A stretch of 13,758 bases of DNA from an uncultured Actinomycetes bacterium (lineage in GTDB: Bacteria; Actinomycetota; Actinomycetes; Nanopelagicales; Nanopelagicaceae): assembly GCA_903932885.1 (NCBI GenBank), contig CAIZHT010000231.1:1-13758 (forward strand). The letters run 5' to 3'. A model generated the notes under the pieces. That model had not been told where the DNA came from. It ran no database searches and saw nothing but the letters and a program-made list of their open reading frames with translations. Of this stretch, positions 1 through 7,819 are shown in pieces (positions within the stretch are counted from its first letter, which is position 1; the number at the start of each line of letters is the position of its first letter). Both the position numbers and the translations under genes were made by a program.

Positions 1-20
1 AATAGAGAGAGAAGTTCCGC

Positions 21-1535
21 GTGGGAAATATACTGGAAGTAGTAGGAGTTGAAAAGAAATATCCTGGTGTAGTTGCAAACCGTGATGTCTCACTCCAAGT
101 ACGTGAAGGCTCTATACACGCCATAATCGGTGAAAACGGTGCTGGAAAATCAACCCTGATGAAGACTCTCTACGGTTTGATTCGACCCGATGCCGGTTCA
201 ATAAAAGTTTTTGGTCAAGAAGTTTCGCTGAAATCTCCACAAGATGCAATCGCACTTGGTATCGGTATGGTTCACCAGCACTTCAAATTAGCAGATAACG
301 CAACTGTTTTAGAGAATGTAATTTTGGGTAGCGAACCATCTCGCTTTGGTTTTGTTATCAAATATGACGAGGCTCGTAAGAAACTCCTCGAAATCGCGCA
401 GACCTATCATTTAGATATTGATCCTGATGAATCTCTTTCGAATTTGGGCGTAGGTGAGCGACAAAGAGTTGAGATTGCAAAAGTATTGTTCCGCGGTGCA
501 AAGATTCTCATCCTCGATGAACCCACAGCAGTATTGGTACCACAAGAGGTTACGGAACTATTTGAAAACCTTCGAGATCTTGTAAATAAAGGCCTTACCG
601 TTCTATTTATTTCTCACAAATTAGATGAAGTGCTCTCTATTGCTGATGACATCACGATTATGCGCCAAGGCACGACAGTGACAACTAAAAAACCTGGCGA
701 GACCAATAAGAAGGAACTTGCAGAGTTGATGGTCGGCGGAGAGTTGCCTAAGCCAATCGCGGGAGTTCAAAATATTAGCAAGCAGAGCATTCTTTCTATC
801 AAAGATGCTTCATACTCACGACTTGATGGAAGAGAAATTCTTCATCACCTCAATCTTGATCTTCACGGTGGTGAAATTCTTGGTCTAGCAGGCGTTGAAG
901 GTAATGGTCAGAGTGAACTTATTGAGTTAATCATGGGTCTTCTTTCACCGACAACTGGAAGTGTGGAAGTACTTGGGCTCGATGCTGCACACACCCACAC
1001 AAGAGATATACGCAATGCAGGTGTTGCCTACATTCCACAAGATCGTCAACGCGATGGACTCTTAATGTCAGCGCCACTCTGGGAAAATCGAATCCTAGGT
1101 CACCAATTTGCATCTCCTATGGCAAATGGAATTTGGGTCAATAAAGGTGCAGCAGCTGAAGACTCCAAACGAGTTGTTGAAGAATTTGATGTAAGAACAC
1201 CTGGAGTCAATGTATTAGCCAGCGCACTCTCAGGTGGAAACCAACAAAAATTTATTGTAGGTCGAGAATTAAGTGGTGATCCAAAATTAATCGTTGCAGC
1301 GCAACCTACTCGTGGAGTCGATGTCGGCGCCCAAGCAATCATCTGGGATCACTTGATGAAGGCGCGAACACATGGGGTTGGCATTCTGCTCATTTCAGCT
1401 GATTTAGAAGAACTCTTCTCACTCTCAGATCGCATTGCAGTCATTTACAGCGGAAGCATCGTTTCGATACTCGATCCCTCCAATACAACCCCAGAAGATC
1501 TTGGGCTAGCAATGACTGGAGCAAAGAGCGCATGA
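21..1535 (+). CDS. Nucleoside/sugar ABC importer, tandem ATP-binding protein (CUT2/BmpA-associated type)
   Basis: This 504-residue cytoplasmic ATPase drives import by a CUT2-type transporter and has two ABC domains in one chain. The first domain is complete: Walker A GENGAGKST (37-45), Q-loop near Q86, signature VGERQ (144-148), Walker B ILILDEP (162-168) and switch H199. The second is degenerate, as is usual in this family: its P-loop is GVEGNGQSE (291-299, no Lys), its signature is LSGGNQQK (403-410), and Gln replaces the Walker B Glu in AAQPTRG (426-432). That AAQPTRG variant is typical of ATPases paired with Bmp-type nucleoside-binding lipoproteins, so nucleosides are a better guess than simple sugars. 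The GTG start has a purine-rich GAGAGAAG about 6 bases upstream. The stop overlaps the first permease start by 4 bp (ATGA). The binding protein is not in the window and probably lies to the left. The family call is firm; the substrate is inferred. Confidence 0.95.
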   Translation: MGNILEVVGVEKKYPGVVANRDVSLQVREGSIHAIIGENGAGKSTLMKTLYGLIRPDAGSIKVFGQEVSLKSPQDAIALGIGMVHQHFKLADNATVLENVILGSEPSRFGFVIKYDEARKKLLEIAQTYHLDIDPDESLSNLGVGERQRVEIAKVLFRGAKILILDEPTAVLVPQEVTELFENLRDLVNKGLTVLFISHKLDEVLSIADDITIMRQGTTVTTKKPGETNKKELAELMVGGELPKPIAGVQNISKQSILSIKDASYSRLDGREILHHLNLDLHGGEILGLAGVEGNGQSELIELIMGLLSPTTGSVEVLGLDAAHTHTRDIRNAGVAYIPQDRQRDGLLMSAPLWENRILGHQFASPMANGIWVNKGAAAEDSKRVVEEFDVRTPGVNVLASALSGGNQQKFIVGRELSGDPKLIVAAQPTRGVDVGAQAIIWDHLMKARTHGVGILLISADLEELFSLSDRIAVIYSGSIVSILDPSNTTPEDLGLAMTGAKSA

Positions 1536-2623
1536 GAAATAACAGATTTTTTTGGGGAGCAATCGCCCCGCTTGCTGCAGTACTGAGCTCGCTACTACTC
1601 GTTTCTCTCATCTTAATTCTTCGCGGAGTAAACCCTCTAGAAATTTTCAAAGTTATGATTTCGTATGGATTTAGTCCACGCAACTTAGTCTCTGAACTGA
1701 ACCAGACAGTTGCATATTATTTGGCTGGCGTTGCAGCAGCAATTGGATTCAAGATGTTGTTATTCAACATTGGAATCGATGGCCAATATCGCATGGGTGC
1801 TTTTTTTGGAGCAGTTGTTGGCGCAGCAGTTAATCTTCCGCCGGTACTGCATGTATTACTCATAGTTATCGTAGCTATGGTGGCTGGTGGACTATGGGCT
1901 GCTATCGCTGGCTACCTTAAAGTCCGACGTGGAGTATCGGAAGTCATTAGTAATATTATGCTCAACTTTATTGCAGCAGCGATCATCGCATTTTTGTTAG
2001 GCGAGGAACTCCTAGGAATTCTTCCTGAGGGCTCTCAAAATGTTCAGACAAAACCAATACCAATAAGTGGGCAGATGCCAACATTTAAGATGTTCAATGG
2101 CGAGGTCTATTCATTTCTCTTCGTTGCTATTTTCGTAGGTATTGCTTACTGGATAATGCTCAATAAGACAGTCTTTGGATTCAACTTACGTGCAACAGGA
2201 TTATCTTTCCGTGCTGCGCGATCAAGTGGTGTCAACGCTCCTGGAATGATCTTTGTAACAACAGTTCTATCGGGTGCGATTGCTGGACTAGTAGGTATCG
2301 GAACACTTCTCTCAGATACCCACTCCTACAGCATGGCATTTCCATCTGGTTATGCTTTCACTGGTTTAGCACTGGCACTTCTTGGAAGAAATCATCCAGT
2401 TGGAATCTTCTTTGCCGCCTTTTTGTGGTCATTCCTTGAACGAGCTGCGCCAGTTCTCGAATATGAAGGCGTTCCACCTGAAATTGTGATTGTTATGCAA
2501 GGAACAATTGTTCTTGCCATTGTTATTGCCTATGAGGTTGTTGCACGAATCAATCTTCGACAACAACAACGTGCTGTCGGCAAAGTCAATACCGAACTTG
2601 CTCTTGATAAGGAGTCCAAGTAA
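1532..2623 (+). CDS. Nucleoside ABC importer, permease subunit 1 (BPD_transp_2 family)
   Basis: This 363-residue integral membrane protein has about nine or ten hydrophobic segments, roughly at 9-31, 62-80, 86-102, 104-127, 139-158, 194-213, 238-260, 272-305 and 317-338. Two conserved family stretches are visible: FNIGIDGQYRMGA (78-90) and SEVISNIMLNFIAA (136-149), the latter matching the coupling-region pattern of YufP/NupB-like permeases. It should pair with the second permease to form the channel for nucleosides delivered by a lipoprotein. It starts inside the ATPase stop codon (ATGA overlap), which suggests translational coupling, and its own stop shares one base with the next start (TAATG). 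The hydrophilic C-terminal tail (about 340-363) is probably cytoplasmic. The family is clear; nucleoside rather than other substrates is inferred from the downstream enzymes. Confidence 0.94.
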   Translation: MRNNRFFWGAIAPLAAVLSSLLLVSLILILRGVNPLEIFKVMISYGFSPRNLVSELNQTVAYYLAGVAAAIGFKMLLFNIGIDGQYRMGAFFGAVVGAAVNLPPVLHVLLIVIVAMVAGGLWAAIAGYLKVRRGVSEVISNIMLNFIAAAIIAFLLGEELLGILPEGSQNVQTKPIPISGQMPTFKMFNGEVYSFLFVAIFVGIAYWIMLNKTVFGFNLRATGLSFRAARSSGVNAPGMIFVTTVLSGAIAGLVGIGTLLSDTHSYSMAFPSGYAFTGLALALLGRNHPVGIFFAAFLWSFLERAAPVLEYEGVPPEIVIVMQGTIVLAIVIAYEVVARINLRQQQRAVGKVNTELALDKESK

Positions 2624-3873
2624 TGGCTATCGATGCAAATAAGGCTGCGAAAAGTACTGGCAAGGTGAAAACATTCTTTAAATCTCCTGCCCGTATTACT
2701 TTAGTTGTTGCTGCATTATTTTTTATCATTTCACTTGTTGAAAGTTTGACTGGGGCTACAGATATTTCATCACCTGGAACTTCTGGAGCAACTCTTCGCT
2801 TTGCTATTCCACTTCTCATGGCTGGTTTAGGTGGATTGTGGGCTGAACGAGCAGGTGTGATCAACATCGGCCTTGAAGGAATGATGATCGTTGGAACCTG
2901 GACTGCTGCCTGGTTTGGATATTTACATGGTCCACTCGTTGGCTTTGCCGCTGCAGCATTCTTCGGTCTTGCCTCTGGTTTCTTCCACGCAGTATTGACT
3001 GTAAAAATTGGAATTGATCAGGCGGTCTCAGGCCTTGCAATAAACCTCATCGCAGCAGGTGGCGCCAGATACTTGTCAGGTATTTTCTTCCCACCTGTTG
3101 GTGGAGACAGAACTGTTTCTCCACCTGTCGATTCATTTCCAACTTTTACTATTCCCATAATTGCACCGTTTTTGGAAAGTATTGATTCTAAGGACATATT
3201 CTTTATTTCAAACTTAGCTGGAATTCTTCATGGTTTGACCAAAGATGTTTCACTGGTAACTATTGCGCTGTTACTACTAGTTCCATTGACGTCGTGGATT
3301 CTTTGGCGCAGCAAATTTGGACTTCGTATGCGCTTCTCGGGCGAAAATCCTATGGCTGCCGAATCACTCGGTATTGATGTTTATCGAATTCGCTACATTG
3401 CAATTTCGATCTCTGGCATGTTGGCATCCCTTGGTGGTGCATACCTTTCTCTCGTCGCTTCATCGGTATACAGAGAGGGTCAGACTGCCGGCCGTGGCTT
3501 TATTGGACTGGCTACCGTGATCTTTGGTAATTGGAGGCCTGGTGGAGTATTTGCTGGCTCAATTCTTTTCGGATTTACCGATGCCCTTCGAGTTCGTCAA
3601 AGTGAATCGGTGATGTCTCTCATTATGGTTGCAGGAATTGTTGCCTTAGTTCTTGCTCTTTACTATTCAATTTCTCGTCAATGGAAGCCAGGTGCGATAT
3701 CAGCCGTACTTGCTCTTGTAGCGTTTTGGATTCATCAACGTGTTGATGTGATTCCTCAAGAGTTTGTAACAGTTTTCCCAAACTTTGCAACGCTAATCGT
3801 TCTCACCTTCCTAGCCCAGCGTCTTACGCCGCCGGCCATGGCAGGTATGCCTTATCGCCGCGGCTCTGAGTAG
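2623..3873 (+). CDS. Nucleoside ABC importer, permease subunit 2 (BPD_transp_2 family)
   Basis: This is the second membrane subunit, 416 residues. Family hallmarks are ERAGVINIGLEGMM (75-88), the cytoplasmic loop SGENPMAAESLGIDVYR (239-255) and GRGFIGLATVIFGNWRPGG (290-308), all typical of YufQ/NupC-like nucleoside permeases. An AAGGAG Shine-Dalgarno lies 8 bases before the ATG, inside the end of permease 1. The chain is longer than the classical homologues of about 320 residues as I remember them. It has an extra C-terminal part with hydrophobic stretches around 333-350, 357-370 and 385-398, ending in a PPAMAGMPYR tail; I believe actinobacterial homologues share this extension. It is coupled to the upstream subunit by a 1-bp overlap and followed 12 bp later by the queuosine-salvage-like gene, so transporter and enzyme are very likely on one transcript. 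Confidence 0.93.
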   Translation: MAIDANKAAKSTGKVKTFFKSPARITLVVAALFFIISLVESLTGATDISSPGTSGATLRFAIPLLMAGLGGLWAERAGVINIGLEGMMIVGTWTAAWFGYLHGPLVGFAAAAFFGLASGFFHAVLTVKIGIDQAVSGLAINLIAAGGARYLSGIFFPPVGGDRTVSPPVDSFPTFTIPIIAPFLESIDSKDIFFISNLAGILHGLTKDVSLVTIALLLLVPLTSWILWRSKFGLRMRFSGENPMAAESLGIDVYRIRYIAISISGMLASLGGAYLSLVASSVYREGQTAGRGFIGLATVIFGNWRPGGVFAGSILFGFTDALRVRQSESVMSLIMVAGIVALVLALYYSISRQWKPGAISAVLALVAFWIHQRVDVIPQEFVTVFPNFATLIVLTFLAQRLTPPAMAGMPYRRGSE

Positions 3874-3885
3874 GGCAATTTACAT

Positions 3886-4875
3886 ATGAGCATTAATTGG
3901 GATTCTCCTGTCTTGGCAAGTGTTCAACATGTAGTAAAAGGCGCAGAGCTTGTTCGAATTAACCATGAAAAAATAACACAAGTAGCAAATTGGATGGCAT
4001 ACGAAGAGTTTGCTAAACCTGATGGTTCGATGCTCTTCGACTTTGGCAAAGATCCAGATGTCATTATGGATTTTACTTTGGTTGTAAACACAATGAACTT
4101 TGCGTTTACAGATTTCTCTACCGGTGTTAAATTTGAGACCGATTACTTAGGCAAGCGCTGGTGTGACTCAGAAGCAATGGTCGCCTGTATGCATCGTGCC
4201 ATTGGTTCTGGAATCCCATTCTTTAGTGGTGAGTATTTATCCAAGGTTTCTCGCAAAGATCTCGAATCGATATTTGCAGGAACAATAGAGATGCCTATGC
4301 TCGATGAGCGCGTAATTCTCTTTAATGAAGTGGGCCGAGTATTAGTCGAAAAGTACCAAGGTCGTTACTCCAATTTTGTTCGCTCTTGCGCCCCTCGTCT
4401 CTATGCAAATGGTGATGGTCTACTTGAAAGATTAACTACGGAGTTTCCTCGTTTTCGAGATGTGAGTATGTATCGTGGCTCAGAAGTGCACATTTTTAAG
4501 TTAGCCCAACTTGGTATTTGGGGAATGCATCTGGCCCTATCGCCACGAGGAGCATGGAAATTAGAAGATGCCAGTAATCTCACCGCTTTTGCTGACTACA
4601 TCGTTCCTGTTGGGCTGCGCGTTATGGATATCTTTGAATATGCGCCAGAACTTGAAAAACAGATCAATGGTCTTGTCGAAGTCACAAGAGATAGTGACGC
4701 TGAAATTGAATTACGTGCTAGCTCGATTTACGTCATTGCTAAACTCACAGAAGAGATTAATAAGCGCCGCCCTGGAATGGAACCGTTATTGCAACCGCAG
4801 GTTGATTTCCGCTTCTGGAAGACGTATCACGCAACACATTGGCCGCACCACCTAACAAAGACTGTGATGTACTAA
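3886..4875 (+). CDS. qng1: Queuosine salvage glycosylase-like protein (DUF2419 / Qng1 family)
   Basis: This 329-residue protein matches the DUF2419 family, whose studied members (human C9orf64/QNG1 and a Sphaerobacter homologue) release queuine from queuosine 5'-phosphate by cleaving the N-glycosidic bond. Family landmarks in order are: VVNTMNFAF (66-74), the SEAMVACMHRAIGSGIP stretch (95-111), FPRFRD (187-192), IFKLAQLG with K205 (203-210), LTAFADYIVP with D237 (232-241), EIELRASSIYVI (273-284), DFRFWK (307-312) and the terminal PHHLTKTVMY (320-329). The equivalents of K205 and D237 are, as I recall, among the conserved active-site residues. The length is normal for the family and no signal peptide is seen, so it acts in the cytoplasm. 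It sits 12 bp after the nucleoside permease and 2 bp before a deoxyribosyltransferase gene. The Shine-Dalgarno is weak, so translation probably depends on upstream ribosomes. The family call rests on motif memory; true substrate could be another nucleoside. Confidence 0.85.
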   Translation: MSINWDSPVLASVQHVVKGAELVRINHEKITQVANWMAYEEFAKPDGSMLFDFGKDPDVIMDFTLVVNTMNFAFTDFSTGVKFETDYLGKRWCDSEAMVACMHRAIGSGIPFFSGEYLSKVSRKDLESIFAGTIEMPMLDERVILFNEVGRVLVEKYQGRYSNFVRSCAPRLYANGDGLLERLTTEFPRFRDVSMYRGSEVHIFKLAQLGIWGMHLALSPRGAWKLEDASNLTAFADYIVPVGLRVMDIFEYAPELEKQINGLVEVTRDSDAEIELRASSIYVIAKLTEEINKRRPGMEPLLQPQVDFRFWKTYHATHWPHHLTKTVMY

Positions 4876-4877
4876 CG

Positions 4878-5333
4878 ATGAAAATCTATTTTGCTGGTCC
4901 CTTGTTTACCCCTTATGAGCGTACATATATAGATCAATGTGCAAAGCGAATGCGCGATGCAGGTATGCAAGTCTTTGTTCCCCATGAAATTGCACTACCA
5001 GATCCGGTAACCACCAAGTTCATTTTTGAAACTGATGCCCGAGAAGTACTTGGTGCAAACGTTCTCTTAGCTCTTCTTGATGGTCCTATGGTCGATGATG
5101 GAACGGCTAATGAAATCGGAATCTTTTGGGCAGAGATGCAACATGACAAGAGTAAAAAAGGAATGATCGGATTGGTGACAGATACCCGAGTTATTCGCGA
5201 TAGAAATATGATTGATGGAAAAGGCATCAATCTTTTCGTTCGCGGTTGTGTAGAAGATGCAGGTCACGTAGTCGATAGTTTTGATAAAGCCTTCGATATT
5301 CTTCTCAAGTGGCAGAAAGAAATACACTCCTAA
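4878..5333 (+). CDS. Nucleoside 2-deoxyribosyltransferase-fold protein (PF05014)
   Basis: This 151-residue cytoplasmic protein begins with the family's first strand, MKIYFAGPLFTPYER, where Y4 sits near the base-binding site. It continues to the catalytic block LALLDGPMVDDGTANEIG (64-81). The Glu in NEIG (E79) matches the nucleophile of nucleoside 2-deoxyribosyltransferases, and D68 and D73/D74 match conserved acidic residues. Family members exchange bases between deoxyribonucleosides; relatives such as DNPH1/RCL instead hydrolyse deoxynucleoside monophosphates, including modified ones. Sequence alone does not separate these. An in-frame ATG at 4839 would add 13 residues overlapping the upstream gene; the start at 4878 is preferred because it begins directly with the conserved strand and follows the upstream stop by 2 bp. 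Its place behind a queuosine-salvage-like gene makes a role in handling unusual nucleosides or nucleotides possible (inference). Confidence 0.88.
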   Translation: MKIYFAGPLFTPYERTYIDQCAKRMRDAGMQVFVPHEIALPDPVTTKFIFETDAREVLGANVLLALLDGPMVDDGTANEIGIFWAEMQHDKSKKGMIGLVTDTRVIRDRNMIDGKGINLFVRGCVEDAGHVVDSFDKAFDILLKWQKEIHS

Positions 5334-5385
5334 TTGCTTTTTCTATTTTTAGATAAATTAAGAAGAAAACTAGATAATTATGGCT

Positions 5386-5394
5386 GGAGGGGAG
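5386..5394 (+). promoter_or_regulatory. Strong ribosome binding site that sets the nucleoside hydrolase start
   Basis: GGAGGGGAG ends 5 bases before the ATG at 5400. This is the strongest Shine-Dalgarno in the left operon. It argues against an in-frame start at 5334, which would add a low-complexity leader unlike the family N-terminus. It lies at the end of the 66-bp gap, the largest within this operon. That gap is very A+T rich and could hide a weak internal promoter, but I see no convincing -35/-10 pair. Confidence 0.8.
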
Positions 5395-5399
5395 TACGT

Positions 5400-6326
5400 A
5401 TGAGAGTAATTCTTGATACCGACCCTGGCATTGATGATGCATTGGCAATTCTTCTACTTGCAGCATCTCCTGAAATTTCAATAGAGGCAATCACGGTTAC
5501 ACATGGAAATACCACAGTCGATAAATGCGCAAAGAATGCTTTGCAAATTGCAGAACTTTGCAATTTAGTCACTGTTCCCATTGCTCGGGGTGCATCAGAA
5601 CCGTTAGTGAAATCTTTATCAGTAGCTGAAGAGACTCATGGTGATGGCGGGCTTGGTTATGCCGTCCTTTCGGAGCCAACTCTGAAGCTATCTCAACTAC
5701 CCGCCGTTGAACTCATCATAAATTTGATTCATAAGTATCCAGGTGAGATTACCTTGCTATGCATTGGGCCAATGACAAATCTTGCACTTGCAATTTTGCG
5801 TGATCCATCGATCGTGCCCTTGATCAAAAATGTTGTATCTATGGGCGGGACAATTCATGCCCCCGGTAATGCAACTCCTTCTTCGGAGTACAACGTTTTC
5901 TGTGATCCGCATGCTTTTGACGTTGTTATTCGAGCAGGCTTGAAATTTACTTTAGTTCCATTAGATGTCACCTATGAGTGCTTATTCCAGAAAAGACATA
6001 TGGATCGCATTCAAAGCAAGAATCCCGCAGTACGAAAATTTATTGACGACTCCACGCGTTTCTATATGGAATTCCATGATGAATATCAAAGTATCGAAGG
6101 CTGTGCAATCAATGATCCTTTAGCTGCTGCACTATTGATAAAGCCAGAATTGGTTGAGTATCTCGATTATTATGTGACAGTTGAACTAAAGGGTGACCAC
6201 AATATTGCAAAAACATCTGCCGATCACTTCAAAGCAATGGGTAAAGCAGCAAATGCCAAGGTTGCCATGAAAGTAAATGTTGAAGTGTTTATGGATTTCT
6301 TTATTGAAAGAGTAAACACTCTATGA
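5400..6326 (+). CDS. Nucleoside hydrolase (IUNH family), first copy, with Asn at the usual catalytic-acid His
   Basis: This 308-residue cytoplasmic enzyme hydrolyses ribonucleosides to free base and ribose. The N-terminal calcium-site signature is DTDPGIDDA (6-14). It is followed by HGN (35-37), CIGPMTNLAL (121-130), SMGG (147-150) and the ribose-binding SEYNVFCDP (162-170). The last calcium-site motif, usually containing HD-P, reads CAINDPLA (235-242). Asp239 is kept, but N238 replaces the His that in Crithidia-type enzymes protonates the leaving base. This suggests a different specificity or leaving-group strategy rather than loss of function, because all metal ligands are present. The start at 5400 is set by a strong ribosome binding site. 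The stop overlaps the next gene by 4 bp (ATGA), linking it to the phosphorylase pair. The substrate is unknown and could be a modified nucleoside. Confidence 0.92.
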   Translation: MRVILDTDPGIDDALAILLLAASPEISIEAITVTHGNTTVDKCAKNALQIAELCNLVTVPIARGASEPLVKSLSVAEETHGDGGLGYAVLSEPTLKLSQLPAVELIINLIHKYPGEITLLCIGPMTNLALAILRDPSIVPLIKNVVSMGGTIHAPGNATPSSEYNVFCDPHAFDVVIRAGLKFTLVPLDVTYECLFQKRHMDRIQSKNPAVRKFIDDSTRFYMEFHDEYQSIEGCAINDPLAAALLIKPELVEYLDYYVTVELKGDHNIAKTSADHFKAMGKAANAKVAMKVNVEVFMDFFIERVNTL

Positions 6327-7072
6327 GCAATACAGATGCCAAGCAATATCACATTCAGTTACAAAAAGGTGATGTCGGCCGTTATGTGCTACTTCCTGGT
6401 GATCCTGGCCGATCGCAGATTATTGCTCGCCACCTAGAAGGCGCTGTTCATGTTGCGACAAATCGTGAATATGTTACCTATACAGGTTTTCTAGAAGGAG
6501 TAAAAGTCTCGGTTACCTCTACAGGAATCGGATGCCCGTCATCTGCAATCGCATTAGAAGAATTAGTACGAGTTGGTGCTGATACTTTCATTAGGGTTGG
6601 AACATCGGGAGCAATTCAACCTGGAACCAAATCTGGTGATTTAGCAATTGTTACAGGTGCTATTCGCGATGAAGGAACTTCAATTCATTATTTACCAATT
6701 GCATTTCCAGCACTTGCAGATATGGAGATTGTTGCTGCACTTCGAAGCGCTGCACAAAAAGCAGGCTTGCCGCATGCCCTTGGCATTTCTCAATCAAAGG
6801 ATTCTTTTTACGGCGAGGTCGAACCAGAGCGATCTGGTGTGACAACTCGACTCTTAGATCGTTGGCATGCGTGGCAGGTTGGTGGCGCGATTTGTTCGGA
6901 GATGGAGGCTGCTGCACTTTTTATTGTTGCATCAACGCTCAAAGTTCGAGCAGGAGGAATCATGGCTATGCACGGTGAAGGTCCATTTGGTTCACTTGAG
7001 CCATTGATCGAAACGGCAATTGCAGGAGTTCGAGAATTAATAAAAGCAGACCAACTAAGCAAGGAGTTATAA
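6323..7072 (+). CDS. Uridine phosphorylase family protein, first of tandem pair (diverged loop)
   Basis: This 249-residue member of the PNP/UDP phosphorylase family would convert a nucleoside plus phosphate to base plus (deoxy)ribose 1-phosphate. The phosphate-binding residues are in place: H10, GDPGR (26-30), R48 and RVGTSG (91-96). So is the ribose-binding SEMEA (192-196, with M194 and E195). The base-recognition loop reads DSFYGEVEPER (160-170). The tandem partner, and the Gram-positive uridine phosphorylases I remember, have FYGQHEPE here, so the Gln-His pair is replaced by Glu-Val. The segment after RAGGIM (209-214) also lacks the Asn-Arg found in E. coli Udp. The gene starts within the nucleoside hydrolase stop and ends with a strong AAGGAG that serves the second copy. 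The fold is certain; uridine as substrate is doubtful, and the loop change suggests another nucleoside. Confidence 0.9.
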   Translation: MSNTDAKQYHIQLQKGDVGRYVLLPGDPGRSQIIARHLEGAVHVATNREYVTYTGFLEGVKVSVTSTGIGCPSSAIALEELVRVGADTFIRVGTSGAIQPGTKSGDLAIVTGAIRDEGTSIHYLPIAFPALADMEIVAALRSAAQKAGLPHALGISQSKDSFYGEVEPERSGVTTRLLDRWHAWQVGGAICSEMEAAALFIVASTLKVRAGGIMAMHGEGPFGSLEPLIETAIAGVRELIKADQLSKEL

Positions 7073-7819
7073 ATGGAAGCCAATGGAAAGCAGTATCACG
7101 TTCAATTAGCACCGGGTGATGTCGGTCGTTATGTGTTACTCCCAGGCGATCCAGGCCGTTGCGCACCCATTGCTGCCCTATTCGATGATGCGAAATTAGT
7201 TGCATCTAATCGTGAGTACGTGACATACACAGGCTATCTCGATGGTGAAAAAGTTTCTGTGACTTCTACAGGAATTGGCTGCCCATCAGCTGCGATTGCA
7301 GTTGAGGAATTAGCAATTGTTGGCGCAGACACATTCATTCGTGTCGGAACTTCTGGTGCCATTCAAAAAGATATCGTTTCAGGTGAACTTGCAATTATTT
7401 CAGGTGCCATTCGAGACGAAGGAACATCTATTCATTACATGCCAATTGAATTTCCTGCTGTTGCGGATCTAGATCTGACGCAAGCGCTACAGCGCGCAGC
7501 AAAGAAGACTGGCGTAAAATTTCGCACTGGAATAACTCAATCTAAAGACTCTTTTTATGGTCAGCATGAACCAGAGAGAATGGGCGTTGCTCGCAATCTC
7601 CAAGATCGCTGGAAAGCATGGGAAATCGGGGGAGCGATCTGCTCCGAGATGGAAGCATCTGCAATTTTTGTAATCTCTTCTATGTTGAGAAAGCGCGCTG
7701 GTGGAATCATGATGATGCACGGAATCGGTCCAGTAATTTCACTTGATCCACTATTGGAGACAGCAATTCAAGGCCTGAGAGAGATTATTGCCTTCGATAG
7801 AAGTGCTGGAAAGATTTAG
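7073..7819 (+). CDS. udp: Uridine phosphorylase, second of tandem pair
   Basis: This 248-residue protein is closely similar to the preceding gene along its whole length, so the pair arose by tandem duplication. Phosphate-site residues are H9, GDPGR (25-29), R47 and RVGTSG (90-95); the ribose site is SEMEA (191-195). The base-recognition loop is FYGQHEPERM (161-170), close to the form in Gram-positive uridine phosphorylases, so this is the better candidate for true uridine (and perhaps deoxyuridine or thymidine) phosphorolysis. As in its partner, the RAGGIMMMHGIGP segment (208-220) departs from the E. coli sequence near the uracil pocket. An AAGGAG lies 6 bases before the ATG, which directly abuts the upstream stop. 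The product ribose 1-phosphate or deoxyribose 1-phosphate could reach DeoC after a phosphopentomutase, which is not in this window. The stop overlaps the convergent hydrolase gene by 4 bp. Confidence 0.92.
   Translation: MEANGKQYHVQLAPGDVGRYVLLPGDPGRCAPIAALFDDAKLVASNREYVTYTGYLDGEKVSVTSTGIGCPSAAIAVEELAIVGADTFIRVGTSGAIQKDIVSGELAIISGAIRDEGTSIHYMPIEFPAVADLDLTQALQRAAKKTGVKFRTGITQSKDSFYGQHEPERMGVARNLQDRWKAWEIGGAICSEMEASAIFVISSMLRKRAGGIMMMHGIGPVISLDPLLETAIQGLREIIAFDRSAGKI

Noticed and set aside
5334..5399. A riboswitch, terminator or small gene in the 66-bp gap before the first nucleoside hydrolase
   Set aside because: No stable stem-loop is visible and the gap is too short for known riboswitches. 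The in-frame extension encodes a low-complexity leader. Only the ribosome binding site is supportable.
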